NCBI GenBank assembly: GCA_003242255.1
Contig: QGUT01000029.1
Span: 1-14,373, forward strand
Direction of reading: 5' to 3'
Source of the DNA: Bacillota bacterium
GTDB lineage: Bacteria > Bacillota > Thermosediminibacteria > Thermosediminibacterales > Thermosediminibacteraceae
Length of the DNA: 14,373 nt
The notes under the pieces were generated by a model. The model searched no databases. It had not been told where the DNA came from and saw only the letters and a program-made list of their open reading frames with translations. The translations under genes and the position numbers were made by a program. This document shows positions 1 through 7,309 of the stretch, in pieces (the stretch's first letter is position 1; every line of letters begins with the position of its first letter).

Positions 1-55
1 AATAAAAGAAAATATAGAATAATATGTTATGATATAGGGAAAGGGGGGCAAATTG

Positions 56-1219
56 ATGAATAAGAGAGAAGCATTACTCCTGCTCTATAAGATGATAAAG
101 AAGAGATCATTCTCCTGGCCTAATATATATCTAAGGTTTTTGTGTGAAACAGGCATGTACGAAGCTGCTTACGAATTTGTTCGGAAAAAATTGACACAAA
201 GTTCTGCACTAGATTTCTTTTGTTGGGGCGGAGTTATTTGTTACCTGAGAAAGAACTATGGGGAAGCGTTGAAGTTTTTCGAAAAAGCCGTTTCTTATGA
301 ACAATCACCCGAATTGCGGTACTTAATAGGACAGACTTACTTAGAGTTGTTGGAATTTGATAAAGCCGAGGAAAGTTACAGGTCGTTACTTGATGATCCG
401 TCCTTTCGCGTCAAAGCTGCGTACGGCATGGCCATGTGTAAATTCAACAAAAACCAGTACGGCCCGGCTCTTGAGATTCTCGACAAAATATTGCCTTATG
501 CCGATGACAGGGATTACGCGAGGATTCAGAACAAACGAGGGCTGTGCTTGATGGAAATGGGTCGCTTGGAAGAGGCCAAAGAGTGCTTTTTGGATTGCCT
601 TGGGAAAATCCCCAATGATTACAATGCTAAAATTAATTTAGCGCTGATCTTTACCAAAACCGGCGAATACGAAAAGGCGGCAGATCTTTATAAGTCTTCC
701 CTGGTCCGCTTTCCGAACGACATCACCACTATAAACAACTTAGCCCTTTGCCTTGCTGCATTGGGAAGGTACGACGAAGCAATAGGATACTGCGAAAAGG
801 GACTAGCCATTGACCCTATAAACGGAGATTTGCTGATTAACAAGGGGTATTGCCTGTATCAAAAGAAAGATTATAAAAAGGCCATCGAATGTTTTAGAGA
901 AGCGGAAAAATTCGTAAAGGACGACGTGGAGGTAAAAAACAACTTGGCCCTTTGCTATATGGCTGTAAAAAAATATAAAGAAGCCCTTGAATTGTTAGAT
1001 GAGGTTTTGCAAAAAAGGAGGAGCAATGATATACTCATAAACAAAGCTGCGTGCCTCATGAAAATGGGCCTTTACAGCGATGCGATCCAATGTTACCAGG
1101 AGTTAGAAAATCAAATAGAAGATAAATCCGAAATTTATACTATGTTGGGAATATGTTTTGAGAGAATGGGAGAAAATGAAAAAGCTGTTGAATATTACAA
1201 TAAAGCTTTGATCGCTTAA
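56..1219 (+). CDS. TPR-repeat protein of unknown partner
   Basis: This encodes a soluble protein of 387 residues made almost entirely of about ten tetratricopeptide repeats. Each has the usual pattern of a small residue, then an aromatic or hydrophobic residue, then G/K-x-Y-x-x-A (for example GRYDEAIGYCEKGL and KKYKEALELLDEVL). TPR arrays are protein-protein scaffolds; no enzymatic domain, signal peptide or membrane segment is visible, so it should be cytosolic. Seven repeats carry cysteine at the same position (consensus position 10, normally a small residue). ATG at 56 is chosen over the adjacent in-frame TTG at 53 because the Shine-Dalgarno run AAGGGGGG at 41-48 is better spaced from it. 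A -10-like TATGAT lies at 28-33, but the window starts too close to judge a -35. It is 18 bases upstream of surE and probably cotranscribed. The family is certain; the function is unknown. Confidence 0.9.
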   Translation: MNKREALLLLYKMIKKRSFSWPNIYLRFLCETGMYEAAYEFVRKKLTQSSALDFFCWGGVICYLRKNYGEALKFFEKAVSYEQSPELRYLIGQTYLELLEFDKAEESYRSLLDDPSFRVKAAYGMAMCKFNKNQYGPALEILDKILPYADDRDYARIQNKRGLCLMEMGRLEEAKECFLDCLGKIPNDYNAKINLALIFTKTGEYEKAADLYKSSLVRFPNDITTINNLALCLAALGRYDEAIGYCEKGLAIDPINGDLLINKGYCLYQKKDYKKAIECFREAEKFVKDDVEVKNNLALCYMAVKKYKEALELLDEVLQKRRSNDILINKAACLMKMGLYSDAIQCYQELENQIEDKSEIYTMLGICFERMGENEKAVEYYNKALIA

Positions 1220-1237
1220 TCAGTTAGGGGTGTAAAG

Positions 1238-2005
1238 ATGAATATATTAATAACTAATGATGACGGCATCTTCGCCGAAGGCATTTTGGCTTTAGCGAGA
1301 GAAATTTCAAAAATAGCAAAAGTTACGGTGGTGGCGCCGGATCGGGAAAGAAGCGCGACGGCCCATGCCATCACGATGCACAAACCTCTCCGGGTGGAAA
1401 GGGCTGAACTTCGCAATTGTTCGGCAGAAGGATGGATGGTCAACGGCACTCCTTCGGATTGCGTGAAGCTGGCTCTCGATGCTCTTCTCAGCGTTCCTCC
1501 CGATTTGGTTTTGTCCGGGATAAATAGAGGGCCTAATTTGGGAACCGATGTAATCTACTCCGGGACCGTTTCGGCCGCGGTGGAGGCTGCGATTTACGGG
1601 ATTCCGGCTATCGCCGTATCAGTGGCAGCTTACGAAAATGTTTCTTACGACTACCCGGCCCGGTTCGTGAGAAAATTGTGCGAGGCCCTGAGGGAGAAGG
1701 AGTTCCCAAAAGATACCTTGCTCAATGTCAATATACCTCCCCTGGAGGAGGAAGATATAGCGGGGGTATTAATAACTAGGCTCGGGAACAGAAAGTATAA
1801 GAATTGCTTTGACCGCCGGCAGGATCCGAGAGGGAAAATCTATTACTGGCTGGCAGGAGAGGTTGAGGAAGATCTAAAAGACGAAACTTCCGACGTATGG
1901 GCCATAAAAAACAACTATATTTCAATTACCCCCATCCATTTTGATTTGACTAATTATGAGGTTATTGATAGGATAAAAAAGTGGGAACTCGGTGGATTAA
2001 TATGA
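1238..2005 (+). CDS. surE: 5'/3'-nucleotidase SurE
   Basis: SurE is a metal-dependent phosphatase that hydrolyses 5'- and 3'-nucleoside monophosphates and, in some species, short polyphosphate. It is cytosolic and dimeric or tetrameric. The 255-residue length is typical. The N-terminal MNILITNDDG supplies the metal-binding Asp8 and Asp9. Ser39 lies in APDRERSATAHAIT, and Asn96 lies in SGINRGPN; together these form the known metal site. The NGTPSDCVKLA and GTDVIYSGTVSAAVEA segments are further family hallmarks. The ATG at 1238 is preceded by TTAGGGG at 1225-1230, just after the TPR gene stop. All catalytic residues are present, so an active enzyme is expected. The stop codon overlaps a possible upstream start of the next small gene. 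Confidence 0.97.
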   Translation: MNILITNDDGIFAEGILALAREISKIAKVTVVAPDRERSATAHAITMHKPLRVERAELRNCSAEGWMVNGTPSDCVKLALDALLSVPPDLVLSGINRGPNLGTDVIYSGTVSAAVEAAIYGIPAIAVSVAAYENVSYDYPARFVRKLCEALREKEFPKDTLLNVNIPPLEEEDIAGVLITRLGNRKYKNCFDRRQDPRGKIYYWLAGEVEEDLKDETSDVWAIKNNYISITPIHFDLTNYEVIDRIKKWELGGLI

Positions 2006-2031
2006 ATCTCTGCAAGAAAGGAAATTACGAG

Positions 2032-2193
2032 ATGGAATCAAAACTCGAGCTTTTAGCTCAAAAAGAATTCAACTACCACGATGACCTATATCTTTTAGTG
2101 GATTTTTTGAACAAATCCCTCAAAAAGAAAGGATTTATCTTCGGAATTTCCAAAAAAGGAGATAAGGCTTTAGTGACGATTTACGAAACATAG
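2032..2193 (+). CDS. ypmA: Small YpmA-like (DUF4264) protein
   Basis: This 53-residue protein starts MESKLELLAQKEFNYHDDLY and continues with a VDFLNKSLKKKG segment and an ending TIYET. From memory this matches the pattern of Bacillus YpmA (DUF4264), which has the same length, the same HDDLY-x-x-VDxLN core and a similar TIYRT-type end. Its molecular function is not known. ATG at 2032 is chosen because AAAGGAA at 2016-2022 lies nine bases upstream. An alternative ATG at 2002, overlapping the surE stop as ATGA with GGTGG upstream, would add ten residues that do not fit the family. In Bacillus ypmA lies close to aspB; here aspB lies about 2 kb downstream with an ATPase and a lipoprotein between. 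The open reading frame is clear; the family name comes from recall, not a search. Confidence 0.72.
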   Translation: MESKLELLAQKEFNYHDDLYLLVDFLNKSLKKKGFIFGISKKGDKALVTIYET

Positions 2194-2213
2194 CTATATC
2201 TTTCACGAAATGA

Positions 2214-2265
2214 CCTCCCCCTTAATAAGCTAAAAATATATAGCATTTTAGGGGGAGGGCTTTTT
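2214..2265 (+). terminator. Terminator-like hairpin that also holds the next gene's ribosome binding site
   Basis: CCTCCCCCT at 2214-2222 is an exact reverse complement of AGGGGGAGG at 2250-2258. Inside it, GCTA at 2229-2232 can pair with TAGC at 2241-2244. The 3' arm is followed by GC and five T residues (2261-2265), as in an intrinsic terminator. The same 3' arm is the only Shine-Dalgarno sequence for the ATG at 2266. The element could therefore terminate the surE-ypmA transcript, block translation of the ATPase gene, or both. The pairing is seen directly; the regulatory role is inferred. Confidence 0.6.
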
Positions 2266-3369
2266 ATGAAAAAGGGATCTGTAAGGCGATTTTATCCCGG
2301 CGGAAATACTCCCAGAGGATACATTTCCTTTTTCGATAGCGTCCTTCCTTGGGACAATGCCAAAAAGTTTTTCATAATGAAAGGCGGCCCTGGGGTGGGC
2401 AAATCTACTTTTATAAAGAAAATAGGGGAAAAACTAGTCCGAAGCGGAGTTGACGTAGAATTTTTACATTGTTCGGCGGACCGGAAGTCGTTAGATGGAT
2501 TGATTTTGCCCAAATACGGGATAGCACTTATCGACGGCACGGCGCCGCACGTGGTGGACCCCAAATACCCCGGCTGCGTGGAGGAAATTATAAATTTTGG
2601 GGATTCATGGAATGAGGCAGGTATAATAAAGCACAAAAGTGAAATAATTAAACTGCAGAAAGAAATAAGCCGAGGGTATAAAAAGGGGTATGGTTATTTA
2701 AGAGCAGCAAAAGCTCTTTACGATGAGATACAGGAAATTTATTCCTGGGCTGTCGATGAAAAAAGATTGAACGCGATAATAGAGGAGGTAGTCGGCGATA
2801 TATTCACCAATGCACCGGGAAGTGGAAGGGTGCCTAAGGAAAGGAAGATGTTCGCAACTGCCATAATGGCCGGTGGATTGACGAATTTACTCTACGATAA
2901 TTTTAAAAATGTCGGAAAGCGCTATATCCTTAAAGGTGAAAGTGGGCGAGCAAAAGCCAAATTGATTGAGACAGTTTTAAAAACGGCTATGATAAAAGGT
3001 TTTGAAGTTGAAACATTTTACTGTCCATTGTCTCCTGAAACCGTGGAACATGTCATTATCAAGGACTTGAACGTAGGATTGATCAATTCCGTAGAACCCC
3101 ATGTTTACAAAAAAATAAAAAGCGGCGACGTGTCGATAGATTTCGATGGTTTACTGGATCAAGCCCTTTTGGAAAAGCATAGCAAGAATGTGAAATTTTC
3201 TAAGCAAATCTACGAGCAACTTTTTAATAAAGCTGTCGAATGTTTTAACGAGACAAAAGAGGTGCGCGATGAATTAGAAAGTTTTTATGTCAAAAACATG
3301 GATTTTTCCAAGATCGAAGAAAAACAAGAAAATATATACGAAACATTGATAAATTTGATTGGCGAATAA
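2266..3369 (+). CDS. Duplicated P-loop ATPase, PRK06851-like
   Basis: This 367-residue protein has an N-terminal P-loop NTPase domain with a perfect Walker A motif, GGPGVGKS at residues 40-47. The same architecture recurs from about residue 218. KKFFIMKGGPGVGKSTFIKK and KRYILKGESGRAKAKLIETV align, as do GIALIDGTAPHVV (residues 85-97) and VGLINSVEPHVY (270-281). The protein is thus an internal tandem duplication. The second P-loop reads GESGRAKAK and lacks the GK[ST] core, so only the first site should bind ATP normally. It resembles a Clostridial family of uncharacterised ATPases that I recall as PRK06851. No membrane segment or signal is visible, so it should be cytosolic. The ribosome binding site AGGGGGAGG at 2250-2258 is inside a hairpin. 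It probably forms its own unit, closed by the hairpin at 3373-3395. The physiological role is unknown. Confidence 0.85.
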   Translation: MKKGSVRRFYPGGNTPRGYISFFDSVLPWDNAKKFFIMKGGPGVGKSTFIKKIGEKLVRSGVDVEFLHCSADRKSLDGLILPKYGIALIDGTAPHVVDPKYPGCVEEIINFGDSWNEAGIIKHKSEIIKLQKEISRGYKKGYGYLRAAKALYDEIQEIYSWAVDEKRLNAIIEEVVGDIFTNAPGSGRVPKERKMFATAIMAGGLTNLLYDNFKNVGKRYILKGESGRAKAKLIETVLKTAMIKGFEVETFYCPLSPETVEHVIIKDLNVGLINSVEPHVYKKIKSGDVSIDFDGLLDQALLEKHSKNVKFSKQIYEQLFNKAVECFNETKEVRDELESFYVKNMDFSKIEEKQENIYETLINLIGE

Positions 3370-3372
3370 AAA

Positions 3373-3395
3373 AGGGGGGTTAGCCCCCTATATTT
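3373..3395 (+). terminator. Short intrinsic terminator-like hairpin after the ATPase gene
   Basis: AGGGGG at 3373-3378 pairs with CCCCCT at 3384-3389 around a five-base loop (GTTAG). It is followed by an AT-rich stretch containing five T residues (3393-3397). It lies four bases after the stop codon. The stem is only six pairs and the T-tract is interrupted, so efficiency is uncertain. Confidence 0.55.
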
Positions 3396-3469
3396 TTATA
3401 CCAAGCAGGAAAACTCTAGATTAATGAAGAATAAGTAAAATAGCAAATCATTTCCGGGAGGACTTAGGA

Positions 3470-4186
3470 ATGTCAGCGCGAAAAATAGTCATACTACTTA
3501 TAATTTTTGTTGTAACATTGGTATTTGCAGGATGCGGAGATCAATTTAGCAAATTGTCGCCCAAAGACGCTGTAATAAAGGCCAACGAAAAGTTAAAAGA
3601 AATCGCAGGGTACAGGATGAAGATAGATGCCCAACTGACATCAAAGGACTTAAAACAGCAAGTAGTTTTAGCAGGAGAAGTAGTCAATCCGGATCAAGTT
3701 TATTTGAGCGGAAATTTAGCCGGTCTTGATATAGAGATTTACAAAAAAGAAAATAAAATCTTTATAAAGGATCCTATAAATAACAATTGGATCGAAAGCG
3801 AAAATTTGGGCTTGGGGAATATGGACGGCATTATATCGACTCCGGAGAAAACCCTGAATGATTTGAAGGACATGATCAAAGAGGCGGAGTACCTTCCCGA
3901 TGAAATGGTAGAAGGTGTCGAATGCAAGGTCATTGAATACACTCCCGACGAAGAAAAGTTAAAGAAAGTATTTTTCGAAGAAGAGGAAATAGAAATAGAA
4001 GATGTGGAAGCTACATACAAAGTGTGGATAGGAGAAAAAGATTTTCTCATCCGCAAGTTGAGCCTGGACCTTAAATACGATTCAAACAAAAGCGAAGGAC
4101 AAAATATTAACATGGTGGTACAGCTCTACGATTTCGGAGAAAGCGATATCAATATCGAATATCCAAAAGATTTGGCTTTGGAGTAA
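3470..4186 (+). CDS. Lipoprotein, possible LolA/LppX-like fold
   Basis: This is a 238-residue secreted lipoprotein. Residues 1-22 form a lipoprotein signal peptide with a charged start (SARK), a hydrophobic stretch and a lipobox ending FAGC, so Cys22 should be lipidated and anchored in the outer face of the membrane. The mature part opens with a helical segment (SPKDAVIKANEKLKEIAGYRMKIDAQL) and then alternates strands. It includes VYLSGNLAGLDIEIYKKENKIFIKDP and the acidic EEEEIEIEDVEATYKVWIGEKDFLIRKL. This order, a helix then a curved beta sheet with 'YKVWIG...LIRKL', resembles Gram-positive LolA/LppX-like lipoproteins, but the assignment is inference. GGGAGG at 3456-3461 sets the start at ATG 3470. 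The hairpin upstream suggests it begins a new unit or is read by weak read-through. Function and cargo are unknown. Confidence 0.85.
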   Translation: MSARKIVILLIIFVVTLVFAGCGDQFSKLSPKDAVIKANEKLKEIAGYRMKIDAQLTSKDLKQQVVLAGEVVNPDQVYLSGNLAGLDIEIYKKENKIFIKDPINNNWIESENLGLGNMDGIISTPEKTLNDLKDMIKEAEYLPDEMVEGVECKVIEYTPDEEKLKKVFFEEEEIEIEDVEATYKVWIGEKDFLIRKLSLDLKYDSNKSEGQNINMVVQLYDFGESDINIEYPKDLALE

Positions 4187-4223
4187 ATATATTTATTTAT
4201 TATAGGGGGAGGGGTCCCGAAAT

Positions 4224-5423
4224 ATGATTCTCTCTAAAAAGTCCAAGAGCATCAGTCCGTCACCGACGCTGGCTGTTGATGCTAAAGCAAAACAGCTAAA
4301 GAGCGAGAGGCATGATGTCATCAGCTTTGGTGCCGGTGAGCCCGATTTTGATACGCCCGATTATATAAAATCAGCAGCCATTGGAGCAATAAATTCAGGG
4401 TTTACGAAATACACACCCGTGGGCGGCATAGTGGAACTTAAAAAAGCTGTTGCTGATGCTTTTAAAGAGGAAATTGGAGTCGATTACGAGACCAACCAGA
4501 TCATCGTCTCTAACGGGGCCAAGCACTGCATCTTCAATGCATTGTACTGTCTGTGCGATGAGGGAGACGAGGTATTGATACCGTCGCCGTATTGGGTAAG
4601 TTACCCGGAAATGGTAAAGCTATGCGGAGGGACGCCGGTTTTTGTCCCCACTTTCGAGAGAGAAGATTTCAAACTGAAAGCCGAGAACATAAAACCGCTG
4701 ATCACCGAAAGGACAAAAGTTTTGATAATAAACAGCCCTAATAACCCGACCGGCAGCGTTTACACCCGCGAGGACCTGCAGGAAATAGCCGATTTGGCTT
4801 TAGAACACAATATATTTGTCATATCCGACGAAATTTACGATAAATTGGTTTACGACGGAGAAAAGCACGTGAGCATTGCTTCATTAGGCGAGGAAATTTA
4901 CAATAATACCCTTGTGGTAAACGGCGTATCCAAAGCTTATTCGATGACCGGCTGGAGGATCGGATACGCGGCAGGGCCGAAGGAACTCATAAAAGCTATG
5001 ACCGATTTTCAGAGCCATGCCACTTCAAATCCGAATTCGATAGCCCAAAAGGCTGCTCTGGAAGCTCTGAAAAATCCGGCCAGGAACCAAGCTGTCGGCA
5101 CTATGGTGGAGGAGTTTGCAAAAAGAAGAGAATACATGGTAGAAAGGATAAACAAAATAGAGGGAATTTCCTGCCGGATGCCGAAAGGTGCTTTTTACGT
5201 CATGATGAACGTTTCGAAGACTTTCGGCAAATACATAGATGGAAAATTGATCGAGAATTCTACTGCTTTTGCCGAGGCTTTACTCGAAAGGTACAAAGTT
5301 GCGGTGGTGCCGGGGATAGCTTTCGGTGCTGACGAGTACGTAAGGCTTTCTTATGCCACTTCGATGGAGAATATAAAAGAAGGTTTAGACCGCATCGAAA
5401 AGTTTGTGAAGGAACTTTCGTGA
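4224..5423 (+). CDS. aspB: Aspartate aminotransferase (class I, PLP-dependent)
   Basis: This 399-residue fold-type I aminotransferase is expected to interconvert aspartate plus 2-oxoglutarate with oxaloacetate plus glutamate in the cytosol. The PLP Schiff-base lysine is Lys237 in SKAYSMTGWRIGY. Asp202 and Tyr205 in SDEIYDKL and Asn174 in SPNNPTG bind the cofactor. Arg374 in VRLSYATS should hold the substrate alpha-carboxylate. YTPVGG near residue 63 and PYWVSYPEM near 122 are typical of the subfamily that includes Bacillus AspB. The start ATG follows a strong G-rich Shine-Dalgarno run at 4205-4214, 37 bases after the lipoprotein gene. A role as a related broad-specificity transaminase is possible. 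The stop codon lies in the 5' edge of a hairpin before purB. The neighbouring purB uses aspartate-derived intermediates. Confidence 0.92.
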   Translation: MILSKKSKSISPSPTLAVDAKAKQLKSERHDVISFGAGEPDFDTPDYIKSAAIGAINSGFTKYTPVGGIVELKKAVADAFKEEIGVDYETNQIIVSNGAKHCIFNALYCLCDEGDEVLIPSPYWVSYPEMVKLCGGTPVFVPTFEREDFKLKAENIKPLITERTKVLIINSPNNPTGSVYTREDLQEIADLALEHNIFVISDEIYDKLVYDGEKHVSIASLGEEIYNNTLVVNGVSKAYSMTGWRIGYAAGPKELIKAMTDFQSHATSNPNSIAQKAALEALKNPARNQAVGTMVEEFAKRREYMVERINKIEGISCRMPKGAFYVMMNVSKTFGKYIDGKLIENSTAFAEALLERYKVAVVPGIAFGADEYVRLSYATSMENIKEGLDRIEKFVKELS

Positions 5424-5449
5424 GCAGGGCTTTCCCTGCTCTTTACTTT
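5422..5449 (+). terminator. Hairpin at the aspB-purB junction
   Basis: GAGCAGGG at 5422-5429 and CCCTGCTC at 5434-5441 form a perfect eight-pair stem with a four-base CTTT loop. TTTACTTT follows. The stem starts within the aspB stop codon. It looks like a moderate intrinsic terminator or attenuator between the two genes, though the T-tract is broken by AC. Confidence 0.6.
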
Positions 5450-5473
5450 GAAAAAGGGGTTGAAGATGCCGAT

Positions 5474-6907
5474 ATGGAATCGAGACAGTATTTTGAACAC
5501 CCGCTGACCAAAAGGTATGCCAGCGAAAAAATGCTGAAAAATTTTTCTCCTCATAAGAAGTACACAACCTGGAGGAAATTATGGATAGCTTTGGCTGAAG
5601 CGGAAAAAGAGCTGGGGCTTCCCATCACCGATGAACAGATTGAAGAGATGAGAGCTCATGTAGATCAGATCAACTTCGAAGATGCCGAGGAATATGAAAA
5701 AATTACAAGGCACGATGTCATGGCCCACATATGGGCTTTCGGGAAGCAGTGTCCCAAGGCAAAACCGATAATACATCTGGGAGCGACCAGCGCCTTCGTA
5801 GGCGATAATACCGACGTGATACTGATGAGGGATGGCCTGGCCATATTAAAAGAAAAACTGGTCAACGTCATATATAACCTGAAGAATTTTGCACTGCAGT
5901 ATAAGGATATGCCTACTCTAGGTTTTACCCATTTTCAACCGGCCCAGCTTACGACTGTAGGCAAAAGGGCGTGCCTCTGGATTCAAGACCTAGTAATGGA
6001 CCTGGAAGATCTGGAATATGTGGAAAAGAATATCAAACTGAGGGGCGTAAAAGGTACTACGGGGACCCAGGCCAGCTTTATGAAACTTTTCAACGGCGAC
6101 GAAGAAAAGGTAAAAAAGCTTGATATGTTGGTAGCCAAAAAAATGGGATTTGATAAAACTTTTCCCATTACGGGGCAGACCTATCCCCGGAAACAGGATT
6201 CTCAAATCCTAAGGGTCCTGCAATCTATAGCGGAAAGCGCTCACAAATTTGCGTCCGATATCAGGCTGCTGGCCAGTCTTAGAGAGATAGAAGAACCTTT
6301 CGAAGAAGGGCAAATTGGCTCTTCGGCCATGGCCTATAAGAGGAACCCGATGCGCTGCGAGCGCATGACAGCTCTGTGCCGCTATGTAATTATAAACGGG
6401 TTGAATCCGTATATTACAGCCGCCAACCAGTGGTTTGAAAGGACCCTCGATGATTCCGCTAACAGGAGACTCGTCATACCGGAAATGTTTTTAGCTACCG
6501 ATGCAATTTTGAATATATATATTAATGTAAGCCAGAGATTGGTGGTCAATTCTAAAGTAATCGAAAAGCACGTGAGGGAAGAGTTGCCTTTTATGGCCAC
6601 CGAAAATATATTGATGGAAGCAGTGAAAAAGGGCGGAGATAGGCAGGAACTCCACGAAGTTCTGAGAAGGTATTCCATAGAAGCCGCTGCGGAGATTAAA
6701 GAGGGCAGGCCCAATAATTTGATAGATAAAATTGCAGCCGACGGCAGGTTCAAGATGACCAAGGATGAAATCAAAGAGATGATGGACCCCTCGAATTTCG
6801 TCGGTAGAAGCCCCGGTCAGGTGATAGAATTCATCAAGGGCACGGTGGACCCGATATTGAAGAGGTACGAAAAGTATTTGGGTTTAAAAGTGGACCTGCA
6901 GGTATAA
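5474..6907 (+). CDS. purB: Adenylosuccinate lyase
   Basis: PurB catalyses two fumarate-releasing steps of purine synthesis: SAICAR to AICAR, and adenylosuccinate to AMP. This 477-residue form starts MESRQYFEHPLTKRYAS, as in Clostridial enzymes. It has the fumarase/aspartase-superfamily motifs: His80-Asp81 in ITRHDVMAH, HLGATS at 101-106, GFTHFQPAQ with His153, and the flexible signature loop GSSAMAYKRNP at 282-292 containing the catalytic serine. MATENILMEAVKKGGDRQ is the C-terminal family signature. An in-frame GTG at 5420 overlapping the aspB stop has a good AAGGAA sequence upstream. I reject it because its extra 18 residues are the translated hairpin and do not fit the family. The chosen ATG has AAAAAGGGG at 5451-5459 with a rather long 14-base gap, which is unusual. 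The activity assignment is firm. Confidence 0.95.
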   Translation: MESRQYFEHPLTKRYASEKMLKNFSPHKKYTTWRKLWIALAEAEKELGLPITDEQIEEMRAHVDQINFEDAEEYEKITRHDVMAHIWAFGKQCPKAKPIIHLGATSAFVGDNTDVILMRDGLAILKEKLVNVIYNLKNFALQYKDMPTLGFTHFQPAQLTTVGKRACLWIQDLVMDLEDLEYVEKNIKLRGVKGTTGTQASFMKLFNGDEEKVKKLDMLVAKKMGFDKTFPITGQTYPRKQDSQILRVLQSIAESAHKFASDIRLLASLREIEEPFEEGQIGSSAMAYKRNPMRCERMTALCRYVIINGLNPYITAANQWFERTLDDSANRRLVIPEMFLATDAILNIYINVSQRLVVNSKVIEKHVREELPFMATENILMEAVKKGGDRQELHEVLRRYSIEAAAEIKEGRPNNLIDKIAADGRFKMTKDEIKEMMDPSNFVGRSPGQVIEFIKGTVDPILKRYEKYLGLKVDLQV

Positions 6908-6948
6908 TTAAAAATTTAAAATAAAAATACATTTTAGGAGGGGTTCTT

Positions 6949-7194
6949 TTGCATACCTTGCCGGCCAATAAAGTTCAGTGCAAACCCTCGTACATCGAAG
7001 GCGTTGAGACGTGTGAGGACGCAATGAAGGCCCAGGGGTGGAACGGCGAAATGTTGGGAGTAAGATGCCCGAAATGCGAAGAGTTGTTCTTCCTGTTTTG
7101 CTCCTATCAGGAAGACGACTTTGGAAATTTCAAAAAGATGTGGGGGTTTTGCACTAACTGCGGGCACTGGTTCGAGGCTGTAGTTAATAGATAA
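6949..7194 (+). CDS. Small zinc-ribbon protein of unknown function, TTG start
   Basis: This 81-residue protein begins at TTG, chosen because the strong AGGAGGGG at 6936-6943 is five bases upstream and no in-frame ATG precedes the conserved part. It contains two CxxC knuckles, CPKC at residues 40-43 and CTNC at 68-71 followed by GHWF. Together they should bind one zinc ion in a ribbon-like fold. Further cysteines (11, 22 and 51) are present. There is no signal peptide or membrane helix. Acidic and aromatic residues dominate the stretch between the knuckles (FLFCSYQEDDFGNFKKMWGF). I do not recognise the family. A -10-like TATAAT at 6903-6908 overlaps the purB stop but lacks a good -35. Transcription may therefore come from purB read-through. 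A strong terminator follows. Confidence 0.8.
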   Translation: MHTLPANKVQCKPSYIEGVETCEDAMKAQGWNGEMLGVRCPKCEELFFLFCSYQEDDFGNFKKMWGFCTNCGHWFEAVVNR

Positions 7195-7209
7195 AATTTT
7201 TTTTAAAAT

Positions 7210-7246
7210 AACCCACCCGGAAAAATCTCGGTGGGTTCATTTTTTT
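7210..7246 (+). terminator. Strong intrinsic terminator
   Basis: AACCCACC at 7210-7217 pairs perfectly with GGTGGGTT at 7230-7237, with a 12-base loop. A run of seven T residues follows at 7240-7246. It lies shortly after the zinc-ribbon gene and should end the purB-side transcript. Confidence 0.9.
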
Positions 7247-7264
7247 CGAAAAAAGCCTTATAAT
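7236..7264 (+). promoter_or_regulatory. Candidate promoter for the FmdB-type gene
   Basis: A perfect -10 hexamer TATAAT at 7259-7264 is preceded at a 17-base spacing by TTCATT (7236-7241), a weak -35 match that overlaps the terminator's 3' end. It would start transcription near 7271, about 40 bases before the gene. The position after a terminator supports it; the -35 is poor. Confidence 0.4.
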
Positions 7265-7309
7265 TTTTATAAAGATATCCTTATCAAATCTGGCAAAGGA
7301 GATGTTCGT

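Noticed and set aside
357..551. 64-codon + strand frame inside the TPR gene
   Set aside because: It is an out-of-frame shadow of a clear TPR array and has no ribosome binding site.
4205..4218. Small GGGA/TCCC hairpin over the aspB ribosome binding site
   Set aside because: Only four pairs with a four-base loop; too weak to compare with the hairpins at 2214 and 7525.
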